Source of the DNA: CAZDAW01 sp964503685
GTDB lineage: Bacteria; Chloroflexota; Anaerolineae; Anaerolineales; Anaerolineaceae
Assembly: GCA_964503685.1 (NCBI GenBank)
Contig: CAZDAW010000004.1
Coordinates: 9,984-73,983 of the forward strand
DNA length: 64,000 bases
Direction of reading: 5' to 3'
Position 1 is the stretch's first letter; the number at the start of each line of letters is the position of its first letter. Position numbers and translations under genes: made by a program. Positions 37,549 to 45,269 of this stretch are shown in pieces. The notes beneath the pieces are model-generated. The model made no database searches. It was not told the DNA's origin and saw only the letters and a list, made by a program, of their open reading frames with translations.

Positions 37549-39429
37549 ATGATCAAAATCGACGGCAAATGGTTTAAAGACGAGTTGGGACGAACGCTGA
37601 TCTTACGCGGTGCAAACTTGAGCGGAAGCTCAAAAATTCCCTATACGCCTGATGGCGCCACACATTTAAAAGAAAATTTCTTCGACCATCGAAACGTTTC
37701 TTTCGTCGGGCGTCCTTTTCCACTGGAAGAAGCAGATGAACATTTTTCCCGTCTGAAAAGCTGGGGACTGACTTTTCTGCGGCTTCTCGTCACCTGGGAA
37801 GCAATTGAGCATGCCGGGCCGGGTATCTATGATGAAGAATACCTGGACTACATCTATCAGGTGGTTAAAAAAGCCGGGGAATATGGCATCAATCTATTCA
37901 TTGACCCGCACGAAGATGTCTGGAGTCGGTTCTCCGGCGGCGACGGCGCGCCGGGGTGGACATTCGACCTGATCGGAATGGATATCACCCGCTTTCACGA
38001 AGCCGGGGCAGCCTTCATTCATGCCATGCACGGCAATCCCGTCCCGCCAATGATCTGGGTAACAAATAACAACAAACTGGCCGCCGCGACTATGTTCACT
38101 TTATTCTTCGGCGGCAATTATTTCGCGCCCAAAATCAAGATTGATGGAGAAAGCATCCAGGATTACCTGCAACGACATTACATTCAGGCCATCCTGCAAG
38201 TTGTCAAACGACTCAAGGGTCTCCCGAATGTAATTGGGTACGACACGTTAAACGAACCAGCTTCGGGCTATATTGGCATTCTTGATCTAAATTGTGACTT
38301 CGGCGCCTTGAAAAAAGGAATGATGCCGACGCCCTATCAAGGTATGCTGCTTGGCGCCGGATTCCCTCAAGATGTCTATGCATGGGATGTGGGGTTTTTA
38401 GGTCTCAAACGCCTGGGCTTACGACGCATGAATCAGCAAGGCGTTAAGGTTTGGAAGGAAGGATACGATTGCATCTGGCGTCAGCACGGCGTTTGGGATG
38501 TGGACGAAAAAGGAACGCCCCAGTTATTACAACCCAGCTATTTCTACCGGGTTAATGGCAAGCGGGTTGATTTTCCGAATCATTGCCTTCAACCGTTTAT
38601 TAAGGATTTCACAAAGGCCGTCCGCCAGATTGATCCCGAAGCTTTTATCTTTATCGAAGGCGTCCCTACGGAAAAGATTCCGGTCTTGTTGCCAAAAGAC
38701 GCAGATAGAATAGTCAATGCCTCACACTGGTATGACAACATTACCCTGTTGAAAAAGAATTTTACTTCTCTGTTCACCATGGATACTGACACTGCGCAAT
38801 TATATTTCGGTTTAAAGAACATTCGCCAGGCATTTGTGAACCAACTGGCGAACGAAGCGCAAAAAGGTTGGGCCAGCCTGGGCGACGTACCCACCCTGAT
38901 CGGCGAAATTGGGCTTCCCCTCGATATGCAAAAGAAAAAGGCTTATCGAACCGGGGATTTTTCGATGCAAATCAAAGCTATGGATGCCAGCCTGCACGCC
39001 ATCGAAGCCAATCTGCTCAACGCCACGATCTGGGATTACACGCCCGACAACGATAACACATACGGCGATCAGTGGAACAATGAAGATTTTTCGATCTTCA
39101 GCCGCGATCAACAGCACAACCCTGAAGACATCAACTCAGGCGGGCGCGCCCTTCAAGCCGTCCTGCGTCCTTACGCGCTCAAGACAGCCGGTGAACCGTT
39201 GAAAATGGAGTTTGATCCTTTTAGCGGCCTTTTCGAGTTCGAATTCCGTCACGATCCGGCAGTCGAAGCGCCGACCGAGATATTTGTACCTATTTATCAA
39301 TATCCAAAAGGCATTAACCTCGTTCTATCAGATGGCAGGCACGAAATAAACCAGACTGAACAGAAATTGATCTACTACCACACGAAAGACATAGACATCC
39401 ATACAATAAAGATCAGACGGATTAAGTGA
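37549..39429 (+). CDS. glycoside hydrolase family 5, endoglycoceramidase/steryl-glucosidase-like
   Basis: 626 residues. The GH5 barrel (about 1-540) has the acid/base Glu236 in YDTLNEPASGY and the nucleophile Glu453 in PTLIGEIGLP. DPHEDVWSRFSGGDGAPGW and the C-terminal beta-sandwich (about 545-626) are typical of endoglycoceramidase-related GH5 enzymes, which act on glucosylceramides, steryl glucosides or similar glycolipids. There is no signal peptide, so the enzyme should be cytoplasmic, as in the intracellular members of this group. SD GGAG lies before the ATG and a strong terminator follows. Confidence 0.87.
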   Translation: MIKIDGKWFKDELGRTLILRGANLSGSSKIPYTPDGATHLKENFFDHRNVSFVGRPFPLEEADEHFSRLKSWGLTFLRLLVTWEAIEHAGPGIYDEEYLDYIYQVVKKAGEYGINLFIDPHEDVWSRFSGGDGAPGWTFDLIGMDITRFHEAGAAFIHAMHGNPVPPMIWVTNNNKLAAATMFTLFFGGNYFAPKIKIDGESIQDYLQRHYIQAILQVVKRLKGLPNVIGYDTLNEPASGYIGILDLNCDFGALKKGMMPTPYQGMLLGAGFPQDVYAWDVGFLGLKRLGLRRMNQQGVKVWKEGYDCIWRQHGVWDVDEKGTPQLLQPSYFYRVNGKRVDFPNHCLQPFIKDFTKAVRQIDPEAFIFIEGVPTEKIPVLLPKDADRIVNASHWYDNITLLKKNFTSLFTMDTDTAQLYFGLKNIRQAFVNQLANEAQKGWASLGDVPTLIGEIGLPLDMQKKKAYRTGDFSMQIKAMDASLHAIEANLLNATIWDYTPDNDNTYGDQWNNEDFSIFSRDQQHNPEDINSGGRALQAVLRPYALKTAGEPLKMEFDPFSGLFEFEFRHDPAVEAPTEIFVPIYQYPKGINLVLSDGRHEINQTEQKLIYYHTKDIDIHTIKIRRIK

Positions 39430-39454
39430 TAATCTATCCAAAACGAGCATGTAT

Positions 39455-39487
39455 GCGGGTCCTCATTTCAGAGAACCCGCTTTTTTT
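39455..39487 (+). terminator. intrinsic terminator after the GH5 gene
   Basis: GCGGGT..CTC / GAG..ACCCGC stem with a short loop, followed by seven T. It separates the GH5 gene from the ubiquitin-like operon. Confidence 0.92.
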
Positions 39488-39560
39488 CGATTAAAACAAG
39501 TTTTTCAGCGCGGCTGATCAATCCACCCCGCCAAATAACAAAACTGTAAGGAAAAACCTA

Positions 39561-39588
39561 TTGACAAATTTATTTTTGTTGCTATACT
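39561..39588 (+). promoter_or_regulatory. sigma-70-type promoter of the ubiquitin-like operon
   Basis: TTGACA (39561-39566), 16-base spacer, TATACT (39583-39588). The predicted start falls near 39595, inside the palindrome at 39592-39616. Confidence 0.8.
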
Positions 39589-39591
39589 GAT

Positions 39592-39616
39592 GGTATAGTG
39601 GTCTGACCAATATACC
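39592..39616 (+). promoter_or_regulatory. GntR-type operator palindrome
   Basis: Two 12-base arms around a central T: GGTATAGTGGTC and GACCAATATACC, complementary at 11 of 12 positions. The core TGGTCTGACCA matches the TGGTnnnACCA style of operators used by FadR/PdhR-type GntR regulators. It overlaps the predicted transcription start and lies ten bases before the gene for a protein with a GntR DNA-binding domain, so autorepression is the simplest reading. Confidence 0.8.
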
Positions 39617-39626
39617 AGGTGATTTT

Positions 39627-41270
39627 ATGTCAAACGACTCAATCAAACGAATGTCTCTAACAGATGTGGCTGCTGCAAGAATTGCACGATCAATTCTTGA
39701 TGGCACGTTAAAACCAGGCAGCCAGATGCCATCTGAGCGCGAGCTGGTGAAGCAATTTGGCATCAGCCGGACCACCTTGCGTGAGGCGCTGAAAAAGTTA
39801 ACCGAGAGCAATTTAATCGAAGCGCGCTACGGCATTGGCTGGTTTGTTCGTGAGGTAAACGCTTCCAATGTCGCAAAATCGCGTGAGATTGCCCAAAGCG
39901 ATAAAGCGTCCCCTGCTCCCTTTGTCCGCCTGGCAGGCAGCGAAACCCCTTCAGGGCCACGCCGCCTGCCAGTAGCGCCCGAAAAACCGATCCAAATTCC
40001 TAATCTGCATAAAGATCGCCTGGGAACATTCAAACTGATTTCGTGGTGGGAACGGGAAAAAGTCACCAACGCGAAAGTACTGGTGGTCGGGGCTGGCGCT
40101 CTGGGCAACGAAGTGATCAAGAACCTCGTTTTGATGGGCGTGGGACATATCTTCATCGTGGATTTCGATACCATCGAATTTGCCAACCTCAGCCGCTCCG
40201 TGTTGTTCAGAGAAAGCGATACGGGGCGGATTAAAGCTGAAGTCGCTGCAGCCCGCGCCAAGGAACTCAATCCGGATGTTCATGTTCAATATCTGCACGG
40301 TGATGTAACAACACAATTAGGGTTAGGCATTATCCGCCGGATGGACGTTGTCATCGGTTGTCTTGACAACCGTGAAGCTCGCCTGGCAATTAACCGTTAT
40401 TGTTACTGGATGAATAAGCCCTGGGTGGATGGCGCCATTCAGGAATTTTTAGGCCTGATGCGGGTATTTATTCCTGGTCAGGGAGCATGCTTTGAATGTA
40501 CCCTGACCGAACAGGCAAGGCGCGACCTTTCAGTGCGCTATTCCTGTCCGCTGCTGGCACGCGAAAACGTTCTTCAGGGTAAAGTGCCCACCACGCCCAC
40601 GATTGCCTCGATCATTGGCGCCATGCAGGCCCAAGAGGCGCTAAAAATTATCCACGGATTACCAGTAGAAGCCGGCAAAGTCGTCCACTTTAATGGCATG
40701 ACCAATGAACTGCACACCACGGCCTACCAGCCGCGTGAAGAATGTGAAAGCCATTGGATTTATGGCGATGTCATCGAAATCCCCGCCAGTGTCAATACCA
40801 TAACACTTGATGAGATGATGCGCATCGCTCGCGCTGACCTGGGGCCCGAAGCCATTGTTGAACTGGATCAGGAACTGATTCTGACTTTAACTTGCCCGAC
40901 CTGTAAAAACATCGAACAGGTGATGCGCCCGATCTCTGAGGTCGGATTTAAGGCAGCTCATTGCCCCATCTGCGGAACACTGCGCGAAATCGAAATGACC
41001 CACACGATCACTGGGGAAGAAACCTTCTTGCACCGCACACTGGCAAGCATCGGCGTTCCTCCCATGCATATTTTGCGAGCCTTCAACACGCAAGAATTTC
41101 GTTTTTATGAAATGACTGGCGACCTCCACGAAACGCTTCACTTCAGCCACTTTGAATTGATCGAGCCAGGTGAAGAAACGGCTGAACACGGACGCATCCG
41201 ACTGGGTGAAGAGGTCAGTGAAGAGATCGAAGAAAAACCCGCCCACGGCCGGGTCATGCTATTGGATTGA
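39627..41270 (+). CDS. GntR DNA-binding domain fused to an E1-like (ThiF-type) activating enzyme
   Basis: 547 residues. N-terminus (about 8-76): full GntR winged helix, with RIARSILDGTLKPGSQMPSE, then LVKQFGISRTTLREALKKL. A linker follows (about 77-130), then the E1/ThiF domain: GAGALG at 155-160, DFDTIEFANLSRS, GRIKAE, Asp247 in IGCLDNREA, zinc pair Cys288/Cys291 (ACFECT), and Cys307 in RYSCPLL, which fits the thioester position ahead of PTIASIIGAMQAQEALKI. Near 418-455 lies a second zinc-ribbon-like pair (CPTC, CPIC); the last 90 residues contain two GR(I/V)xLxxE-like segments. E1 enzymes adenylate the Ubl C-terminus and pass it as a thioester to E2, whose gene lies downstream. The GntR fusion suggests that a sensed state of the enzyme controls its operon (inference). 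Confidence 0.92.
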   Translation: MSNDSIKRMSLTDVAAARIARSILDGTLKPGSQMPSERELVKQFGISRTTLREALKKLTESNLIEARYGIGWFVREVNASNVAKSREIAQSDKASPAPFVRLAGSETPSGPRRLPVAPEKPIQIPNLHKDRLGTFKLISWWEREKVTNAKVLVVGAGALGNEVIKNLVLMGVGHIFIVDFDTIEFANLSRSVLFRESDTGRIKAEVAAARAKELNPDVHVQYLHGDVTTQLGLGIIRRMDVVIGCLDNREARLAINRYCYWMNKPWVDGAIQEFLGLMRVFIPGQGACFECTLTEQARRDLSVRYSCPLLARENVLQGKVPTTPTIASIIGAMQAQEALKIIHGLPVEAGKVVHFNGMTNELHTTAYQPREECESHWIYGDVIEIPASVNTITLDEMMRIARADLGPEAIVELDQELILTLTCPTCKNIEQVMRPISEVGFKAAHCPICGTLREIEMTHTITGEETFLHRTLASIGVPPMHILRAFNTQEFRFYEMTGDLHETLHFSHFELIEPGEETAEHGRIRLGEEVSEEIEEKPAHGRVMLLD

Positions 41271-41283
41271 GGATCAAGTGGTA

Positions 41284-42189
41284 ATGAATCTGATCTCCTG
41301 GCCCAAAAGAATAGTTCTGAAAATGATCCGCACATTCTTTAACCTGACGCTGCGTATCTTTTCAGTCATTCTATTGACGGTAATGGCCAGCGGTCTTGTC
41401 GTACTGCTTTTCCTTTACAACCACTCGATCAGCCTCAGTTTATTGAAAATAATCGTCATCCTTGGATTAGGCCTGATGGCAGGGCTTGCAGCGCGCTGGC
41501 TACTTCACCGCAATACGCTTTTATTGACCTTGCTAACCGCCTGGTTATCCCTGATCTTTGGCTTGGGACTTCTCGATATCTTATCCGGCGGTTTCATTGG
41601 GATGGGCCTTGTAAAAAACGATGATCCAACAACAGGCATTCTCTCAATATTAATCAGTTTTGCAACGGCGTGGCTGGCAGTGCGCGGCTGGCGTAAATCG
41701 GTAAGAGTTAAACAAACCACTGCATCGTTGGCAGTTACAGCCCAATCAGCACTTCCGCCGGCTAAAATCACCCACCAGCCGCCTGCCAGGCAAGCAAAAA
41801 TCAGGAACAAGCCAGCCAAAAAAATTGCGCCTGCGTCAAAACATGCGCCGGTATTTCTGCCTCATACCACCAAAAAGGGAACGCCTCAGATAAGGTCAGG
41901 CGAGAGCAAGAAACACCTGGGCGCAGCTCCAGCCCGTGAAGAAGAGGTGAAAATTTCCTCCAAAACCAAAGCGGATCATTTCCGGCGGCGGACATTGTCC
42001 AGAAAGTTTCATAAGCGCGCCGTTCAACTGGTCGGGACAGAGGAGCATCGCTGCCCATACTGCCTGGAGCTGGTCGAGCCAAATGATCCCAGGGGCGTCG
42101 TTGTCTGTCCCATCTGTCATACGCACCACCATGCTGATTGCTGGAATGTTACCGGCGTGTGCCAGGTTCCGCACAAGAACGCTTTATAA
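41284..42189 (+). CDS. membrane protein with a C-terminal prokaryotic RING-like zinc finger
   Basis: 301 residues. N-terminal half: about four transmembrane helices (roughly residues 20-125). A basic, Ala/Pro/Lys-rich cytoplasmic linker follows (about 140-245), then a treble-clef finger: Cys257, Cys260, Cys275, Cys278, His282 or His283, Cys286 and Cys293, in the pattern CPYC..VVVCPICHTHHHADCW..C. This is the pattern of prokaryotic RING finger family 1. In a set with E1, E2 and Ubl it is the natural candidate for the E3-like or scaffold part, fixed to the membrane. Start at 41284 chosen because the longer frame would run deep into the E1 gene. GAGG lies about ten bases upstream. Confidence 0.87.
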   Translation: MNLISWPKRIVLKMIRTFFNLTLRIFSVILLTVMASGLVVLLFLYNHSISLSLLKIIVILGLGLMAGLAARWLLHRNTLLLTLLTAWLSLIFGLGLLDILSGGFIGMGLVKNDDPTTGILSILISFATAWLAVRGWRKSVRVKQTTASLAVTAQSALPPAKITHQPPARQAKIRNKPAKKIAPASKHAPVFLPHTTKKGTPQIRSGESKKHLGAAPAREEEVKISSKTKADHFRRRTLSRKFHKRAVQLVGTEEHRCPYCLELVEPNDPRGVVVCPICHTHHHADCWNVTGVCQVPHKNAL

Positions 42190-42215
42190 ATCCATTATTC
42201 CTATCTGGAGGGTAA

Positions 42216-43328
42216 ATGTCTGATATTTTAGTTACCATCATTTTACCAAGCGGAGGCGCACGCCGGGCTGAGATGCCAGATGATGTCCCGATTGGCGAGT
42301 TGTTGGTCGAATTGACCTCCTTATTGAAACTACCCACTGTCGGGCCAGACGGGCGTCCAATGGGATACCGCCTCGATAGTAAAGCCCTGGGAAGGGAGCT
42401 TACTGAAAAAGAAACCCTGGCAAGCGCCGGCATTCCAAAAGAAGACCGATTGATGATCACCGCGGACATCACAGCCGGAGCAACATCTCTGGAGCAAAGT
42501 CCCCGTATCCGCCGGCTGTGGGGCGACGCTCAACTCATTCAGGAACTGGCAGCGCGCAGCGACCTGATCCAAATTAAATCCGAATCAGCGCGCCCCGGCT
42601 TGCCCCCCGAAAAATACATCGTTACCTTCAAATGCAAAGGGATTATCTCGGTGGATTCCAAGGGGAATCCGCAATACGGGAACAAACATCAGGTGGAAAT
42701 CTATCTGCACAACCAGTATCCCCAACGCTGGCCCGGTCTGAAGTGGTTAACGCCCATCTGGCATCCCAACATCAATCACCTCAACGGCAGCGTGTGTATT
42801 GATGCAGCCTGGTGGTCAGCCAGTCGTTCACTTGACAGGCTGGTAATTATGTTGGGCGAGATGGTTCAATACAAAAATTATCACGATGATCCGACCAAAC
42901 CGCCCTTCCCCTGGGACCCCGAAGCTGCCCGTTGGAGTCGGGAGTACCGCTCCAAACATCCTAATGTCTTCCCGGTTGATACACAAGAACTGCTACGCCC
43001 CGAACGAGTCAAACTGGCAACCGCCAGCGCCAACCAGCCCAGGCAGTCCCAACCCGAAAAAGCCAGGCCGCCAATCGCAGCCGCAAAGAAAGAACAAACA
43101 CCCATTACAGAAAAAATTCACCTTATCCAACCCGGGACAAAACAACCAGAAGCGCAGGCCTCAAAAATTAAGATTACACCAGCAGCCGCAAAATCACAGC
43201 CACCAGCGCAACCCCAAAAAATCAGACTGATTCCGAATCTCTTTAAAAAGCAGGATAAAACAAAATCGGACAAGGCGAAAACTCCGCCGCCAGACAAAGA
43301 TAAAAAATCCCACATTCGCCTGAAATAA
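42216..43328 (+). CDS. ubiquitin-like domain fused to an E2 (UBC) conjugating enzyme
   Basis: 370 residues. Residues 1-87 are a YukD-type beta-grasp Ubl, about 70 percent identical by eye to the free Ubl encoded downstream, and also contain the ITADITAG end. Residues about 95-270 form the UBC fold: WHPNI (His183-Pro184-Asn185), then the predicted thioester Cys194 in NGSVCIDAAWW, nine residues after the Asn as in eukaryotic E2 enzymes. The last 100 residues are a low-complexity Lys/Pro/Gln/Ala tail, probably disordered and rich in possible acceptor lysines. E2 takes the Ubl from E1 and transfers it to a target amine. SD GGAGGG lies before the ATG. Confidence 0.92.
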   Translation: MSDILVTIILPSGGARRAEMPDDVPIGELLVELTSLLKLPTVGPDGRPMGYRLDSKALGRELTEKETLASAGIPKEDRLMITADITAGATSLEQSPRIRRLWGDAQLIQELAARSDLIQIKSESARPGLPPEKYIVTFKCKGIISVDSKGNPQYGNKHQVEIYLHNQYPQRWPGLKWLTPIWHPNINHLNGSVCIDAAWWSASRSLDRLVIMLGEMVQYKNYHDDPTKPPFPWDPEAARWSREYRSKHPNVFPVDTQELLRPERVKLATASANQPRQSQPEKARPPIAAAKKEQTPITEKIHLIQPGTKQPEAQASKIKITPAAAKSQPPAQPQKIRLIPNLFKKQDKTKSDKAKTPPPDKDKKSHIRLK

Positions 43329-43404
43329 ACTACTGGCGCTTCCGGCGATCACGCCGGTTATAAAAATAGGTTAATCATAAGTCAAACAATCATGGAGGTT
43401 TGAA

Positions 43405-43671
43405 ATGGCAGATACAAATGTAACACTTGTTCTCCCTTCGGGGGGCAGCCGGGCAGCAGAGGTTCCTGATGACGTGCCAGTGAAGGAATTAATCCCCGAA
43501 TTATCCACGTCGCTGGAATTACCCACCACAGGACCGGACGGTCGTCCGATCAATTACCGCCTGGATAGCAAAGCGCTAGGGCGTGAACTTCAGGAAGACG
43601 AAACACTTTCTGGCGCAGGCGTTCCTGCGAATGACCGTCTGATGATCACCGCAGATATCACAGCAGGGTAG
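43405..43671 (+). CDS. free ubiquitin-like modifier (YukD/EsaB-type beta-grasp)
   Basis: 88 residues with one beta-grasp domain: NVTLVLPSGGSRAAEVPDD, a central helix, and the C-terminal strand RLMITADITAG. The chain ends in Ala-Gly, so a terminal glycine for adenylation is already exposed and no tail needs to be cut off. It is the likely modifier of this operon, charged by the E1-like and E2 proteins. SD GGAGG (ATGGAGGTTTGAAATG) precedes the start. YukD-type proteins also occur in type VII secretion loci, but no FtsK-like ATPase or WXG100 protein is present here. Confidence 0.9.
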   Translation: MADTNVTLVLPSGGSRAAEVPDDVPVKELIPELSTSLELPTTGPDGRPINYRLDSKALGRELQEDETLSGAGVPANDRLMITADITAG

Positions 43672-43740
43672 GAATTGACTGACAATCAGCCTGTAAGAAT
43701 TACCTGGCTTTCACCAAAGCCAACATCCAAGGAGAATTCG

Positions 43741-44412
43741 GTGTCCAGTAAAGAACCCACCATCCGTCTGACGCAGGAAGAATCCATCGAACCGCGCATC
43801 TCGCGCATCCCACTCAAATGTTCTCGGCGCTGGGCGCCGATTGGCGACGATAGCAACCAACCCGAATTGACCGTATCGGTATTTTTGACACAACACGCTT
43901 ATATCCGCCTGTGTGCTCACGCCGGCAGAGACTTAAAAAACGAAGTGGGCGGATGGATGGTTGGTAAATGGTGCATGGATAAACAAACCGGAAAACAATT
44001 TGTGGTCATCGAAACCATCCTGCCAGCCGAATTCACTCAACAGGGCAGCGCATTTCTCACGTTTACCCAAGACAGCCAGGTGGTTCTGCACGAAACCATG
44101 AGCACGCACTATCCCGATAAAGTTCTGGTGGGCTGGTATCACACCCATCCGCGTATGGGCGTGTTCTTCTCAGCGTGGGATACCTGGCTGCATAACAATT
44201 TCTTTCCAGAAGCCTGGCAGGTCGCCCTGGTGATAGAACCCTTCTCGGCTGCCGGTGGATTTTTCATCCGTCAGGTCAACGGATTGCTGGACTCACGCCG
44301 TTATTTTGGATTTTATGAGCTGGCTTCAAAATCAAAAAAAAGTGTGGTTCACTGGCGTAACATGGTCTCTGACAGCGAAATTAGTAAACTACAGGAGGAA
44401 GACAGGCAATGA
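43741..44412 (+). CDS. JAMM/MPN metalloprotease-like protein (JAB family) of the ubiquitin-like operon
   Basis: 223 residues. Full JAMM zinc site: Glu68 in NEVGGWMVG, His134 and His136, Ser144 and Asp147 in YHTHPRMGVFFSAWD, exactly HxHx7SxxD. JAMM enzymes remove ubiquitin-like proteins from targets or trim their tails. Since the free Ubl already ends in glycine, removal from conjugates is the more likely role. Start set at GTG 43741, which has a perfect AAGGAG six bases upstream; a TTG at 43675 would add 22 residues of no clear fold. Its stop overlaps the FHA gene (ATGA). Confidence 0.92.
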   Translation: MSSKEPTIRLTQEESIEPRISRIPLKCSRRWAPIGDDSNQPELTVSVFLTQHAYIRLCAHAGRDLKNEVGGWMVGKWCMDKQTGKQFVVIETILPAEFTQQGSAFLTFTQDSQVVLHETMSTHYPDKVLVGWYHTHPRMGVFFSAWDTWLHNNFFPEAWQVALVIEPFSAAGGFFIRQVNGLLDSRRYFGFYELASKSKKSVVHWRNMVSDSEISKLQEEDRQ

Positions 44413-45266
44413 ATCGATTGATGCGATTATACTTTTATGGCATTCTGGGTGCAATTGGAGGACTGATTGCCTGGCAAACCAGCAGTATGCTTGGACTCTC
44501 ATTCACCCCCAATCTGTACCTGAGCGAAGTCTTTGCCGGAGCGCTCATTGGCCTGTGCATTGGTTTATGTATTGGCTTCGCAGAAGGGATACTGACGCGT
44601 AATCCGGTGCAATTTCTAAAAGCCAGTTTAATCAGCGGCGCGCTTGGCTTGATCGGCGGAGCAATTGCCCTGCCCGTAGCTGAAGGTTTCTTCCAAATAC
44701 TCGGTGGAGAAATCTGGGGACGTCTGTTGGGATGGGGACTTTTTGGATTGCTCATCGGTCTGGCAACCGGAATTACCGGCGGCGCGCAGATGTGGAAGGG
44801 CGGCCTGGGGGGTATACTGGGCGGCCTGTTAGGAAGCAGCCTGTTGGAAGCGGCCCGCAAATTCTTATCTGATCCCCTGATGGGCAAAGCCGCCGGCCTC
44901 ATCCTGATGGGCGCAGCCGTCGGAGTATTTATTGCCCTCATCGTGTTCGTTCTTTCAAGAGTCTGGCTGGAAGTAACCAGCGGCAAACTCAAAGGAACGG
45001 AATTCATCCTGGATAAATTCCTGAAACCCAACGGCCCGACTGCGATCATCGGCAGCAGCCCGTTGAAATCAGAAATCGTTTTACCCGATCCAGATGTCGC
45101 GCCGCAACATGCCATCCTTCAGGGCGCCGGAACACACTTTACCCTGAAAGATATAAGTATGAACGGAACATTTGTCAACAATCGACGCATCGAACAAACC
45201 AGGCTGGCAAACCGTCAAACGATCAAAGTTGGCAACACCGAAATGATGTATCACGAAAAGAGGTAA
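44409..45266 (+). CDS. polytopic membrane protein with a C-terminal FHA domain
   Basis: 285 residues. About six Gly-rich transmembrane helices (1-190), then a cytoplasmic FHA domain (about 205-285): TAIIGSSPLKSEIVLPD, QHAIL, LKDISMNGTFVNNRRI. The set includes the Ser/Asn pattern (SMNGTFVN) used by FHA domains to bind phosphothreonine, though the initial GR is replaced by GS. SD AGGAGG lies upstream and the start overlaps the JAMM stop. The association suggests that phosphorylation or a membrane assembly is linked to the ubiquitin-like pathway (inference). Confidence 0.9.
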   Translation: MNRLMRLYFYGILGAIGGLIAWQTSSMLGLSFTPNLYLSEVFAGALIGLCIGLCIGFAEGILTRNPVQFLKASLISGALGLIGGAIALPVAEGFFQILGGEIWGRLLGWGLFGLLIGLATGITGGAQMWKGGLGGILGGLLGSSLLEAARKFLSDPLMGKAAGLILMGAAVGVFIALIVFVLSRVWLEVTSGKLKGTEFILDKFLKPNGPTAIIGSSPLKSEIVLPDPDVAPQHAILQGAGTHFTLKDISMNGTFVNNRRIEQTRLANRQTIKVGNTEMMYHEKR

Positions 45267-45269
45267 GTT

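Noticed and set aside
43405..45266. Type VII secretion locus (YukD-like plus FHA)
   Set aside because: There is no FtsK/EccC-type ATPase, WXG100 protein or other secretion part, whereas E1, E2 and JAMM genes are present.
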